From Allorhodopirellula heiligendammensis (GTDB lineage Bacteria > Planctomycetota > Planctomycetia > Pirellulales > Pirellulaceae), in NCBI RefSeq assembly GCF_007860105.1, contig NZ_SJPU01000001.1:124001-188000 (forward strand): a stretch of 64,000 nucleotides of DNA. The letters are read 5' to 3'. This document shows positions 28,836 to 37,101 of this stretch, piece by piece. A program made the position numbers and the translations under genes. Under the pieces are notes generated by a model that saw only the letters and a list, made by a program, of their open reading frames with translations, was not told the origin of the DNA and ran no database searches. Position 1 is the first letter of the stretch. Each line of letters starts with the position of its first letter.

Positions 28836-29203
28836 TTGGCTTCTTGACTTGCCACCATCGTTGCCGCCCGGCCCAGCACCTTCTCCAGAGTCTTCCGCCG
28901 GGCACCGGGGAAAAAATCTACGATGGCCTCGAGGAATGCGGACGTGGCGTCTTCAATGGTTGATCCGTCGAACGATTCGCCGAATTGCTCATCGGTAACC
29001 CCGAGATCTTTCGCCTGGGGCATGACAACGGCGAAGATACCATCGACGAAGAGGATGGGATCTGCGGACAACTCGGCAAGCAACTGGGGCTCGTCGAGCA
29101 CTCGCATCAGGTTCACGCCTGCAAGGTCGCGAACGCGCTTGACCGCGTTGACGTTGAGCGTCAGATCCCAGCGGCGGTTTTTAGTGTCGGTGAAGTGAGG
29201 CAT
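28721..29203 (-). CDS. Tail assembly chaperone (gpG-like)
   Basis: 160 residues from the ATG at 29203 (the frame is open further upstream but without coding character). It opens HFTDTKNRRWDLTLNVNAVK, a start frequently seen in phage tail chaperones, and continues with VRDLAGVNLMRVL. It lies between the tail tube and the tape measure, the canonical position, and overlaps a -1-frame extension. It would keep the tape measure soluble during tail assembly. Confidence 0.72.
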   Translation of the reverse strand: MPHFTDTKNRRWDLTLNVNAVKRVRDLAGVNLMRVLDEPQLLAELSADPILFVDGIFAVVMPQAKDLGVTDEQFGESFDGSTIEDATSAFLEAIVDFFPGARRKTLEKVLGRAATMVASQEAKLATALSDGTIDRAIDEAMAAIASSGPLPEKPASIPAS

Positions 29204-29247
29204 GGTGCGAAGGGTGAGGGGTGAAGGGTGAGGAGTGAAAAGGGAGT

Positions 29248-29484
29248 TCACTCGGCGGGCTTGGCTGTCTTGCGGCGGGTGCGTTTGGGCTTGGGCGGAT
29301 CGTCTGCACGGACGTTGACCGGATCGGCCGGGGGTGTGCCCCAGGGGGCGTGCTCTTTGTTTTCCGGAGCCTCGCTGGCCCCGATCAGAACGCGGATCCA
29401 CTCGACGGGGACCGAGACGCTCGTGGCGCGGGGGGAGCGGCTGAGTGTCTCGGTGAGTCGGGCGGTGATTTGGTCGCGCTGCAT
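29248..29484 (-). CDS. Small phage protein, unknown
   Basis: 78 residues, with a basic C-terminus (PPKPKRTRRKTAKPAE) and a helical N-terminus. It is in the same direction and spacing as its neighbours in the tail operon. No family recognised. Confidence 0.5.
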   Translation of the reverse strand: MQRDQITARLTETLSRSPRATSVSVPVEWIRVLIGASEAPENKEHAPWGTPPADPVNVRADDPPKPKRTRRKTAKPAE

Positions 29485-29535
29485 GATCGGGGCCGTGGAG
29501 GTGGTTAAGAAATTCAGGGTTCAGGCGTCAGGCGA

Positions 29536-30057
29536 TCACTCGCCGGCGTCGACGGTGCCAGCGATCGTGACCCACGTCGGCAGCAGCAATGTGCCGCTTA
29601 GCTTGTAGCGGGCGGCGTCGACTTTGATGTCGTAGGTTTTGCCCTCTTCCAACTCTTCGCCGGTCGGGAATTCGGAAACCATGCCCGCAAACTTCCAGCC
29701 CTCGACGTCGTAGGCGTCGCCGGCATCGGTGCCCTCGGGATGGACACCGTCGGAGGGGCCGTCGAGCACGGCAAAGCCAATGATGGTGTCGTTGACATAG
29801 GAATCACGCAGCATCGCCAGCACGGTGTCTTCGGTCTCGTAGAGGTAGCCGAACTGCAGATCCATCGATTTGAATCCAGCGCCCTTGAGATCCCAGCCGC
29901 CGGAGCTGCGAGCCATCAGGCTGATCATGTTTTTCGTCACGCCGGGTTGGCTGACGTTCTTTGCGTTTTCAACGGTCGAATAGACGGGTGAGGCCCAGCC
30001 GGAGATTGGGAAAGAGGCGAGGACGCAGTCCTTACCGATGACAGGGTTTCCGGACAT
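29536..30057 (-). CDS. Major tail tube protein
   Basis: 173 residues. A beta-rich protein with SGWDLKGAGFKSMDLQFGYL-like central region, a DYVND/AVLDG... middle and a C-terminus ending LSGTLLLPTWVTIAGTVDAG, the usual look of phage tail tube proteins. It is encoded right before the chaperones and after the head-tail connector genes. Identification rests on position, size and fold pattern. Confidence 0.7.
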   Translation of the reverse strand: MSGNPVIGKDCVLASFPISGWASPVYSTVENAKNVSQPGVTKNMISLMARSSGGWDLKGAGFKSMDLQFGYLYETEDTVLAMLRDSYVNDTIIGFAVLDGPSDGVHPEGTDAGDAYDVEGWKFAGMVSEFPTGEELEEGKTYDIKVDAARYKLSGTLLLPTWVTIAGTVDAGE

Positions 30058-30125
30058 ATGGTTGATTCCTAGAGAGGCGTGGCAGTGGGCGGAGTGTGAG
30101 CCGAGGGGCGTGATCCCCCGGACGA

Positions 30126-30581
30126 TCAGAGTCTGACGATCGTGCGATAGGTGACCGTGAGGACGCTCTTGAGCACGTGGTCCTTATTCAGGGCCTCGAC
30201 GTCGTAGAGCGGGAGGATTTGCGACGATTCGCGGGTGTGGCCGCCGATGCGTCCGTGACTCTCGAGCGTCTCGTCGATCCAGCGGACGAAGTCGAGGAAT
30301 TGCTCGATCTGCAGCTCGTCGAACGTGTCGCCTTTGGGTGTGGTTTTGAGGTGCGGGCAAATCTGAATGGATCGCTCGCGATTGGCCGCGCTACGTGATG
30401 CGGTGAGCGAGGAGGTTTGCACCGGAGCGACGGGCACACGGCACGTGGTGAGTTTGGCGGGGGTGTAGACGGGCAGGAATTCACGCGAGACCAGGGCCGA
30501 GGGGATCGGCGAGGCCTCGATTTTGTTGGCCAGTAATGCGGCCACCACATGAGCGAGTTCGGCGGGGGTGGTGTGGCTCAT
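30126..30581 (-). CDS. Tail terminator/completion-like protein
   Basis: 151 residues from the ATG at 30581 (4-base overlap with the upstream gene). The middle (QICPHLKTTPKGDTFDELQI) and the end (LKSVLTVTYRTIVRL) fit a minor tail or tail-terminator protein, and its place directly before the tail tube supports that. Not assigned by sequence alone. Confidence 0.55.
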   Translation of the reverse strand: MSHTTPAELAHVVAALLANKIEASPIPSALVSREFLPVYTPAKLTTCRVPVAPVQTSSLTASRSAANRERSIQICPHLKTTPKGDTFDELQIEQFLDFVRWIDETLESHGRIGGHTRESSQILPLYDVEALNKDHVLKSVLTVTYRTIVRL

Positions 30582-30991
30582 GCTCCGCATTCACAATCGG
30601 GGTCTTGATCGTCGTCGAGGGATTGGGTGTGGATCCGAATGCGGCGGCGGCCGGTGTCGGACCAGATCCACGGGGCATCGCCAGCGGCGGCGACGCATTC
30701 GTACCGAACGTCGTCGATCGAGTCGGTGATGATCCAACCGCGTTTGGGCAGCTGCAGCCCCTCGTCGGTGATCAGCTGCGTCACATCGACGAGCCAATCG
30801 CGGGCGGCGATCTGCGATACGGTGCCATCACTGGCGACCTCGTCCCAGGTGCTCTGGCCGGGTGCGGCCTGCAGCTCGATCGACACGTCCGGGTAGGACT
30901 CGCGATCGGTCAGCGTGACCAGGCGAGTCGCACCGGCCGCCGCGAGTTGCTCGGTGAGGAAATCAGCGGCAGCGGTGAACAGGTCAGGCAC
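30578..30991 (-). CDS. Head-tail connector protein, unknown family
   Basis: 137 residues. LFTAAADFLTEQLAAAGATR at the N-terminus resembles the first helices of head-tail joining/minor tail proteins. A mix of beta strands follows, ending in an acidic, Cys-containing tail (DDDQDPDCECGA). The position, between capsid and tail tube genes, supports a connector role. Confidence 0.52.
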   Translation of the reverse strand: MPDLFTAAADFLTEQLAAAGATRLVTLTDRESYPDVSIELQAAPGQSTWDEVASDGTVSQIAARDWLVDVTQLITDEGLQLPKRGWIITDSIDDVRYECVAAAGDAPWIWSDTGRRRIRIHTQSLDDDQDPDCECGA

Positions 30992-31020
30992 AGGGGCATT
31001 CGCTAGAGGAGAAAGAGCGG

Positions 31021-31090
31021 ACCACGAAACACACGAACTACACGAAATTGCAGATCGGTTTTATTTCGTGTCCTTCGTGTCTTTCGTGGT
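31021..31090. repeat. Repeat A copy 1 (CGTG-type inverted repeat)
   Basis: Full unit: left arm ACCACGAAAC-ACACGAA-ACACGAAA, about 16-base spacer, right arm TTTCGTGT-CCTTCGTGT-TTTCGTGGT. It supplies the last codons and stop of the adjacent gene. Confidence 0.85.
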
Positions 31091-31429
31091 TGATTGATCA
31101 GCCAACGGAAACTCGGCGATCAGTTTCCGAGTCGGTTTGACCTTGGCGGCTTCGGCGTCGGCGTACTCTTTCGATTTCAGCCGCTCGACGATCGACCGCC
31201 AGGCCACGCGGCCGGCTTTCTCGGTGAAACGGAAGGTCACGCCGTAGCGGACCCGGCTGAGCCGTCCGGCCTTGGCCATTGCCTTGGCCGCACGGGCAAG
31301 CAACGCGTCGGATTTCTTCGCGTTGGTTTTCAGTTTCAGCACGTCCGGGGCGATCCGTTTGGTGATCTCCGCCGATTCGTCACGCAGTCGACGCAGCTCG
31401 TCGACGTCTTCGCGGGTTAGATCAGCCAT
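31061..31429 (-). CDS. Small head-region protein, C-terminus encoded by a repeat
   Basis: 122 residues, mostly helical and charged (DVDELRRLRDESAEITKRIA). The last residues TTKDTKDTK and the stop are encoded by repeat A, which suggests that the repeat was inserted at the gene end and changed the tail of the protein. Function unknown; probably a connector or scaffold-type protein. Confidence 0.6.
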   Translation of the reverse strand: MADLTREDVDELRRLRDESAEITKRIAPDVLKLKTNAKKSDALLARAAKAMAKAGRLSRVRYGVTFRFTEKAGRVAWRSIVERLKSKEYADAEAAKVKPTRKLIAEFPLADQSTTKDTKDTK

Positions 31430-31431
31430 GA

Positions 31432-31770
31432 TCAGACGGCGGTGCCGTTGGGTTGGTGATAGATCACGCAGGTGTCACCGTTGACGCTCACGCAATACCC
31501 CAGGTGCTTGCCACCCTGGGTGACGTCACCGACGAGGTCGGAGTCGACATAGGCAGCCATGCCCGGCGTCGGCTCGTCGCCGCTGACTTCGCTCGCGGGC
31601 ATCTGGTAGCAACCGCCACCGGCAGCAAACGCGGCCGGCTGGCCAGACTTGCCGCGATTGATCGCGATGAACGGCACATTGCCGACGACAACGATGTCGC
31701 CGGCGTCGTGGTCGGCAGGAGCGGCAAAGAGGACGGTCGTCGGTTCGCCGCGGAGGAGTTTGGTAACCAT
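31432..31770 (-). CDS. Capsid cement/decoration-like protein (DUF2190-like)
   Basis: 112 residues, almost all beta: GDIVVVGNVPFIAINRGKSG and GMAAYVDSDLVGDVTQGG, then LGYCVSVNGDTCVIYHQP. This matches the small beta-barrel proteins near capsid genes that decorate heads. It sits right after the capsid genes, as expected. Family assignment is from memory. Confidence 0.68.
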   Translation of the reverse strand: MVTKLLRGEPTTVLFAAPADHDAGDIVVVGNVPFIAINRGKSGQPAAFAAGGGCYQMPASEVSGDEPTPGMAAYVDSDLVGDVTQGGKHLGYCVSVNGDTCVIYHQPNGTAV

Positions 31771-31796
31771 AGGATTTCCGGAGGGTTTGAGGATTT

Positions 31797-31827
31797 ATGA
31801 GCCGTTTGGGCGCTAGCCCCGGTTGTC
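31797..31827. repeat. Repeat B copy 1
   Basis: ATGAGCCGTTTGGGCGCTAG then CCCCGGTTGT. Core palindrome-like GGGCGCTAGCCCC. Intergenic. Confidence 0.85.
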
Positions 31828-31832
31828 AGTGA

Positions 31833-32252
31833 TCAAGCCAGCGAGGCTTTGATCGCCTTGACGATGTCGTCGGAGGTGGCATCGCCGATGCCTTTGATCG
31901 CGGAGAAGTCTTCATCGTGCTTGATGCCGTATTCGATCGCGTCGTCCTCGGTGAGGATTGGCGGATCGGCCTCGGCCAGCAGCTTGATCACGCGTTCATG
32001 CAAGCCAAACATCTTGGGCGGGTCGGCCGGTGGGTCGCTGGGCGTGGATACCGGATCCGGTTCAACGGCCGGCGTTGGCTCTGGCGTTGGGTCCGGTTCG
32101 CTGGGCGACGCGATGTCATCACCCTCGCTCGCGATAAATCCGCCGGATCTCAATGATTCGATTTCGCCGGGTGTGGCGATGTCCGCGATGTCGACACCGC
32201 GGCGGTAGATAGTGCCGCCGAGGTTGATCGTGCGGAGGAGGATGGTAGGCAT
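31833..32252 (-). CDS. Head-region protein with C-terminal helix-hairpin-helix
   Basis: 139 residues. An N-terminal segment typical of head-tail connection proteins (TIYRRGVDIADIATPGEIES) is followed by an acidic Pro-rich linker (PSEPDPTPEPTPAVEPDPVS) and a helix-hairpin-helix (FSAIKGIGDATSDDIVKAIK), a DNA-binding or dimerising motif. Possibly a DNA-contacting head completion protein. Confidence 0.62.
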   Translation of the reverse strand: MPTILLRTINLGGTIYRRGVDIADIATPGEIESLRSGGFIASEGDDIASPSEPDPTPEPTPAVEPDPVSTPSDPPADPPKMFGLHERVIKLLAEADPPILTEDDAIEYGIKHDEDFSAIKGIGDATSDDIVKAIKASLA

Positions 32253-32363
32253 TGGATTGATCGACTTTACGACGTTACGGAAGGTGTAAATTTGGGTTGG
32301 CGTGGCCTCCCGACGGCCCCAGCGCGGAGCGTAGGGCCATCGGTCGGCGTGTCACCGGGCGGA

Positions 32364-34757
32364 TCAGGCCCCGGCGTTTTTCCGCATCGTGCGGTTCTCG
32401 ACGATCTTCGCGCCGATGTCGTACTTGCTCTCGATCTGCACGCCGAATTTGCCGACGCCTCGCAGGTTCGTGACCATCGTCACCGGTGTTGCCCCCGTAC
32501 CTTCCACGGTCACGATCTCGATCGTTTCGCCGTCGGTGGAAACCAAGAACCACGCGGTGGCCGATCCGGCCTGCAGGACCTTGGTCGTCGGGTTCACCAC
32601 GCCGTTGCTGATGCGAGCATCGGCAACCGGTGTGATACCGTAGCGGGCGATCGGGTTGTTGGCACCTTTCCCGCTGTCGTTGGACAACGTCGCCGATCCG
32701 AGCAGCTGCACAGCCGTGTCGGACAGCTCGGCACCGGTGATCAGGTGCGTGGGCTGCAGGTTCAGCGTCGCATCGCCGTCCTTTTGCTTCATCATCGAGG
32801 CAATCGCGGTGCTCATCGCCGGTCCGGACAACGCCGCAGCGGTCAACAGGGTGCCGTCGGTGAGGTGGAACGCCGCGCGGTTGGTGCGTGCCATCGTGGG
32901 GTTGGCGAGCATCACGCCGTAGACGAGGTCGGGACGCAGGCGACCTGCGGCCGCACCGGCTTGTTGAGCGGAACGGGTGAGCAACCCGAGGCGATCGCCG
33001 ATCAGGTCTTGTTCGTCGATCTGCCATTGCTTGGCGTAGCGAGCGGCCGAGACGATTTCCTTCCAGGCCGCGCGAGACGCCTGTCCGGCCTCACCACCGG
33101 CGGGCAAGTGATCGAACGATTCCATCGACTCGAGCTGGTGACGGCCGTGCTCTTCGAAATCGGGCACGGTGCCATTTCGCGTCCATCCCTGCGTGGTGTC
33201 GTTGACCTCGCGGAATGCCATCAGGGTCCGGGCACCGACAGTGGTCCCGAACAGGCTGGCGATCGCGTTGGTGGAGAATGCAGCCTCGAGGATCGCGGTC
33301 TTGCCGTGGGGACGGGTTCCGGTCTCGAGTTCGGCAACGCTCGCGAGGATCTCCATAATGTGCGAGTGGCGGAACCGACGGCCGGCCTCGGCGGTACGTT
33401 GGAAACGCTCCGCATTGACGTCGGCGTTGAGCCAGTCGGGCGTGCCAGCCTCGATCGCGGCCATCCCGCGGAACGCAGTCGCCTCGATGTCGACGCCGCA
33501 ACGCATCATCAGACCCGCGTTGACCGCGTCGATCGTGAACGTTTGGCTGCGGCCGGTCGAGTGTGCCGCTGGGGCGGTCGGCCGCGAGGCACGGAGGGCC
33601 TCGAGTTCGGTCTGCGTGACGTCCCATCCGGCCTCGATCGCGACTTCCGCCACGGGTCGATCGACACCCTGCAGTTTGATGGTCGGGTTTTTGTGCTCGG
33701 CACAAATCGCCGTGATCCGGTTTACCCGCTGCGTTTCGGCGGCGTACTGTGCCCGCAGTTCGGCGATCGGGTCGACGTGGTCACCGGCTCCGGCCTCCAC
33801 CTCCGTCACGGGTGCAGACTTTGGCTTCGGTTTCGGCACCGGTTCATCCTCGGCCGCCTCCGCTTCGATGCTCGCGTTGTGTTGGCTGCGGAAAAACTCG
33901 ACTTGGTCGTCGCTGATTTCGTCGGCGTTGAATCCAGCGGCGGTGATGTAGGCGCGAAGTTCGGGAGTCATAATCAATGGGTCCAAGGGGGCCAGAGTGG
34001 CGGAGACGGTGGCCGACGCGGATTCGTCAGCCCCGATGGGGAGAAAGGAGATTTCGCGGAGCGTTCCGCGACGGGCGATGTAGGCCGGACCCGTGATCAG
34101 GCGGCCGTTGACGGTGGCTCGCTCTTTCTGAGCGAGGTACTCGAGCTCGGTGGCTTGGAATCCGACCGAGACGGCCCAGCGGAATCCGCCTTCGGCACCA
34201 CCGGCGACTTTGTCGCGGGATTTACCGGGGACGGATAACACACCGGAGGCATCGATCGACGTGGTGACGTCGACACGGTCGGTGTGCCCGATCGGGTCCT
34301 TTTTGTCGTGAGCGAACAGGATCGGCGTACCGCGACCGTTGCGGGCGATGCGGGCACCGGCCAGGTCGATCACGATCGGGGTCGATCCCGTCGACACACC
34401 CGCCACGTTCGGCCGCATCAGTCCGCCGCCGTAGGCACGGGTGCGGAACGTCGGTAGCTTCGGTTTCGCGTCGCCATCGGTTTCACCGGGGGCGGCGTCA
34501 ATTTCAGCGGTCTCGATCTCGACCGCTGCGGCTTCGCCGGTGATCCACAACGGCGTGGCGTCACTGGCCTCGATTGCAACGTGACCGGTGCGAATCGGCG
34601 GGACGCGTCGGCGTTTGCGGGCGCGTCGGCGGGCAGGCTTGGGCAAGCGGGCACCTCGGGTGAGCGACGCGCCGTGATCCGGTGGGGCGTTAGCCCCGGT
34701 TGTCACGTCGCGACGTTGGAAGAAACTGCACACGCCGATCGAATTCGCCGCAGCCAA
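32364..34757 (-). CDS. Prohead protease-major capsid fusion protein
   Basis: A 797-residue frame. The N-terminal third looks like a prohead protease (DLAGARIARNGRGTPILFAH, DPIGHTDRV, FRWAVSVGFQATELEYL, LREISFLPIGADESA). The C-terminal half looks like a Mu gpT-type capsid (FREVNDTTQGWTRNGTVPDF, YAKQWQIDEQDLIGDRLGLL, GVMLANPTMA). Self-cleavage would release the capsid subunit. The first ~37 residues run through repeat B copy 2; a TTG at 34646, after the repeat, with a GAGGTG upstream, is a likely truer start. Confidence 0.82.
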   Translation of the reverse strand: MAAANSIGVCSFFQRRDVTTGANAPPDHGASLTRGARLPKPARRRARKRRRVPPIRTGHVAIEASDATPLWITGEAAAVEIETAEIDAAPGETDGDAKPKLPTFRTRAYGGGLMRPNVAGVSTGSTPIVIDLAGARIARNGRGTPILFAHDKKDPIGHTDRVDVTTSIDASGVLSVPGKSRDKVAGGAEGGFRWAVSVGFQATELEYLAQKERATVNGRLITGPAYIARRGTLREISFLPIGADESASATVSATLAPLDPLIMTPELRAYITAAGFNADEISDDQVEFFRSQHNASIEAEAAEDEPVPKPKPKSAPVTEVEAGAGDHVDPIAELRAQYAAETQRVNRITAICAEHKNPTIKLQGVDRPVAEVAIEAGWDVTQTELEALRASRPTAPAAHSTGRSQTFTIDAVNAGLMMRCGVDIEATAFRGMAAIEAGTPDWLNADVNAERFQRTAEAGRRFRHSHIMEILASVAELETGTRPHGKTAILEAAFSTNAIASLFGTTVGARTLMAFREVNDTTQGWTRNGTVPDFEEHGRHQLESMESFDHLPAGGEAGQASRAAWKEIVSAARYAKQWQIDEQDLIGDRLGLLTRSAQQAGAAAGRLRPDLVYGVMLANPTMARTNRAAFHLTDGTLLTAAALSGPAMSTAIASMMKQKDGDATLNLQPTHLITGAELSDTAVQLLGSATLSNDSGKGANNPIARYGITPVADARISNGVVNPTTKVLQAGSATAWFLVSTDGETIEIVTVEGTGATPVTMVTNLRGVGKFGVQIESKYDIGAKIVENRTMRKNAGA
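34681..34706. repeat. Repeat B copy 2 inside the protease-capsid reading frame start
   Basis: A copy with T in place of C in the core (GGGGCGTTAGCCCCGG). It lies in the first part of the annotated protease-capsid frame, suggesting that the real start is downstream. Confidence 0.8.
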
Positions 34758-34841
34758 GCGTTTCGCTTTCGGCCTGCTCGCGTCGATCGACGTGTGCGTG
34801 TGGGAGTAAAACTGCTAGCTGCTAACGGCTAGCTGTTGGCT

Positions 34842-35045
34842 CTATGCGAGAACGCTGGTCGGGTTGGCTTGTGGAATCCCCCATGGTTTGTTGACCTTGG
34901 GCGGGGGCGGAGAGGTGGGACGGGGGCGATAGTTGGTCGGTGCGCCGCAGTTCTGGCATCGGCTCGCCGTGGCAGGGGTTCCGCAGTAGTCACAGCCGTC
35001 GGGAACGTGAGGCGCCGGGGTCAGAGGAGGAATGTTGCTTCCCAT
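34842..35045 (-). CDS. Small zinc-ribbon protein
   Basis: 67 residues with CDYCGTPATASRCQNCG, a four-cysteine zinc ribbon, and a Pro-rich tail. Its ATG directly follows the stop of the 31-codon gene (TAAATG), so it is translationally coupled. No function known. Confidence 0.62.
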   Translation of the reverse strand: MGSNIPPLTPAPHVPDGCDYCGTPATASRCQNCGAPTNYRPRPTSPPPPKVNKPWGIPQANPTSVLA

Positions 35046-35141
35046 TTAACGGCACCGAATGCGATAGACGATGGTCATCAGCAGCGGCAGGACGTCCGGC
35101 AGCGACAATGCCATCACAACGAGGAGGCTAAAAAGTTCCAT
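35046..35141 (-). CDS. 31-residue membrane peptide
   Basis: Reads MELFSLLVVMALSLPDVLPL and LMTIVYRIRCR. Single hydrophobic helix with a basic end. Its ATG overlaps the stop of the 22-codon gene upstream (TGATG), and its stop abuts the zinc-ribbon start, so it is part of a coupled cassette after the portal gene. Too short for family assignment. Confidence 0.55.
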   Translation of the reverse strand: MELFSLLVVMALSLPDVLPLLMTIVYRIRCR

Positions 35142-35209
35142 CAGTCCCTCGCGAACAGGACGATGATGATCAGGATCGTGTAAAGTCTCAGGAGCACCTC
35201 GGAATCCAT
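35141..35209 (-). CDS. 22-residue membrane peptide after portal gene
   Basis: Reads MDSEVLLRLYTILIIIVLFA-RD: one hydrophobic helix. The start overlaps the portal stop (TGATG), and the stop overlaps the next start, a double-coupled arrangement that argues for real translation despite its length. Confidence 0.5.
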   Translation of the reverse strand: MDSEVLLRLYTILIIIVLFARD

Positions 35210-36705
35210 CACGCCGCGACCGGTTTGGGTGAGGCTTTCGTTGCATCCGCACCCGGTGTCGCTGGATCCGGCTTCACCGGCGGCGGTCCCGCAATCTCAG
35301 CGATCTCACGGCGGCGGCGGGCCTGGCGGAGCATCTGTTGGTGATGCTCTTCCGGGTCGATACCCTCGCGGATCAGGTAGGCCTCGTCGGTCAGCAGGCC
35401 GAGTTTGCTCAGCGTGTCGGTCGCCTTGGCTTGTTTGGCCGGATCGCCATGCGTGCGGCCGTCCCAGTAAAAACGATGGGGCAGGCCGTATTTGTTGTGG
35501 CCCTCGAGGTCGGGCAGGTAGCCGGGGATCAATAGGGCTTCGTCGAGCCATGAGGCGAAGATCCTCTCGAGGCAATTCGTCGTCCATGTCGATCGATCGA
35601 CGCGAGTGGTGTCGTCGAAGAATCCATGATCGAGTTGGCCCGAGGAGTAATTCATCCCCTTCGACGTGCCGGCGGCGACGTTGAACGGCATCCCCAGGCA
35701 GCGAGCGATTTCGTTCAGGATCGCGTTGCGGAACATTTCGAAATTGGTCGTCGGCTGCTCCGGCTTCAGCTGGTTCAGCTTCCATCCGCGAGGCAACACG
35801 GTCATCATGCCGCGATCGATCGGGGCGGCGTCGTACGGGTCGAGGTCATCACCATCGAACCCGTACTCGTCGTCCATGGGCGGCCCCTGCGTCTCGAGCA
35901 CCGCAGCGTGATCGGCGGCGACTTCGGCCCCGATCAGAACGGCGAGCGTGAACCGCCGGAGCTTGGCAAACAGCGGCAGGGCGGGCGTGAGAGCGGAAAT
36001 GCCCCGGATCTGCCCTGGGCGATCGCACCGGAACATGTGAATCAGGTCATCGGCGTCGACCGGCTCGGCTTGTTGCCACCCCGCGAACGCGTCGCCGGGG
36101 TGATAGCGGAGCATGTCGTAGCGGACGGGGTTGCGGTAAGCGTCGAAATGAATCCCGGCGGTGTGCTCCGGCGTTTGCGATTGGTTCACATCCTCGAACT
36201 GATCGCACTCGAGCACCTGCAGGTCCAGGGACACGGGCGTGGTCGCTCGCGCGGCCCGTGGGTTGGTTGTGAACTGAATGAACGATTCACCGTCCACCGT
36301 CCGTGCCCGGTGAGCGGTGCGGAGCTTTTCCGCCAGACGGACTTGGTCGCACCACTGTTTCCACCGAATTTCAATCGCCGCATTGATCTCCGCCGACAAC
36401 GTCAGCATCTGCAGCCGCGGCCCGGTACCGATGGTCGTGTTGGAGAGCGTATCGACGATGCCCGAGGCATAGGAGTTATTGGCGACTTCGTACCGAGCAC
36501 GCTCACGGATCGTACGGCGGATCTCAGACGAATTGGCCTCAGCGGCCGACAGCGAATCAGCCCACCGCCAGTGCTGTGCGTTCTCGCTCGTCGTCTGCGC
36601 CGCGTCGTAGGCCGCCGCGATTTCGGCACGACGCCGCTGTCGACGCTGCGAAACCATTCGCTGCGCCGGTGTCGGCATCGGCTTTCCGTATTGGTCCAAC
36701 AGCAC
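35209..36705 (-). CDS. Portal protein (lambda family)
   Basis: 498 residues. Begins MLLDQYGKPMPTPAQRMVSQ with AYDAAQTTSENAQHWRWADS, then ANNSYASGIVDTLSNTTIGTG, typical of the lambda-type portal. YNPYDMLRYHPGD-like and HMFRCDRPGQIRGISALTPA segments and GMPFNVAAGTSKGMNYSSGQ follow. It forms the dodecameric ring through which DNA enters the head. Immediately downstream of the small membrane/TM gene cluster and upstream of the protease-capsid gene, as in lambda-like head modules. Confidence 0.88.
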   Translation of the reverse strand: MLLDQYGKPMPTPAQRMVSQRRQRRRAEIAAAYDAAQTTSENAQHWRWADSLSAAEANSSEIRRTIRERARYEVANNSYASGIVDTLSNTTIGTGPRLQMLTLSAEINAAIEIRWKQWCDQVRLAEKLRTAHRARTVDGESFIQFTTNPRAARATTPVSLDLQVLECDQFEDVNQSQTPEHTAGIHFDAYRNPVRYDMLRYHPGDAFAGWQQAEPVDADDLIHMFRCDRPGQIRGISALTPALPLFAKLRRFTLAVLIGAEVAADHAAVLETQGPPMDDEYGFDGDDLDPYDAAPIDRGMMTVLPRGWKLNQLKPEQPTTNFEMFRNAILNEIARCLGMPFNVAAGTSKGMNYSSGQLDHGFFDDTTRVDRSTWTTNCLERIFASWLDEALLIPGYLPDLEGHNKYGLPHRFYWDGRTHGDPAKQAKATDTLSKLGLLTDEAYLIREGIDPEEHHQQMLRQARRRREIAEIAGPPPVKPDPATPGADATKASPKPVAA

Positions 36706-36738
36706 GCGGGAGAGTCCAGCGGAGGAGAGAAGAAAACA

Positions 36739-36767
36739 GCCATTCGGGCACTAGCCCCGGCTATCCC
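36739..36767. repeat. Repeat B copy 3
   Basis: Variant with GGGCACTAGCCCCGGCTATC. Tandem with copy 4, 39 bases apart. Confidence 0.8.
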
Positions 36768-36777
36768 TTCAGAAGAA

Positions 36778-36809
36778 ATCAGCCGGTTGGGCGCTAGCCC
36801 CGGTTGTCT
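36778..36809. repeat. Repeat B copy 4
   Basis: ATCAGCCGGTTGGGCGCTAG then CCCCGGTTGT. Between portal and the small membrane genes. Confidence 0.85.
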
Positions 36810-36851
36810 CGGCAGTGGGCCAGAATGGCCAGAAGCATGTAAATTGTTTCA

Positions 36852-36903
36852 ACCACGAAAAACACGAACTACACGAAAGGCAGTACCGGTTTCATTTCGT
36901 GTT
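36852..36903. repeat. Repeat A copy 2 (right arm cut short)
   Basis: Left arm is complete (AACCACGAAAAACACGAACT and following); the right arm breaks off after TTTCGTGTT. The last codons of the small membrane gene at 36892 lie in it. Confidence 0.8.
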
Positions 36904-37101
36904 CCGACCGAATAACCGTGTTTCTAGTGCTCGAATCTTTACGTAATGTTGATTCAGTTCACCCTGTAAACGGTGAATGGCTTCGGTGTTTTGGTCGGTG
37001 CGTTTATTTGCTCGGCTCGCAACCAGTGTTGGCGTGACGGATGCAACTAGCACCAGTGCCGCACATGCAAATGCATTAACTCTGTCCATCAGTGCTCCCA
37101 T
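36892..37101 (-). CDS. Small membrane protein with coiled coil
   Basis: 69 residues. N-terminal transmembrane helix (FACAALVLVASVTPTLVA) followed by a helical segment (TEAIHRLQGELNQHYVKIRA). The C-terminal LFGRNTK runs into repeat A. It overlaps the portal-like fragment gene upstream by 13 bases. Confidence 0.52.
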   Translation of the reverse strand: MGALMDRVNAFACAALVLVASVTPTLVASRANKRTDQNTEAIHRLQGELNQHYVKIRALETRLFGRNTK

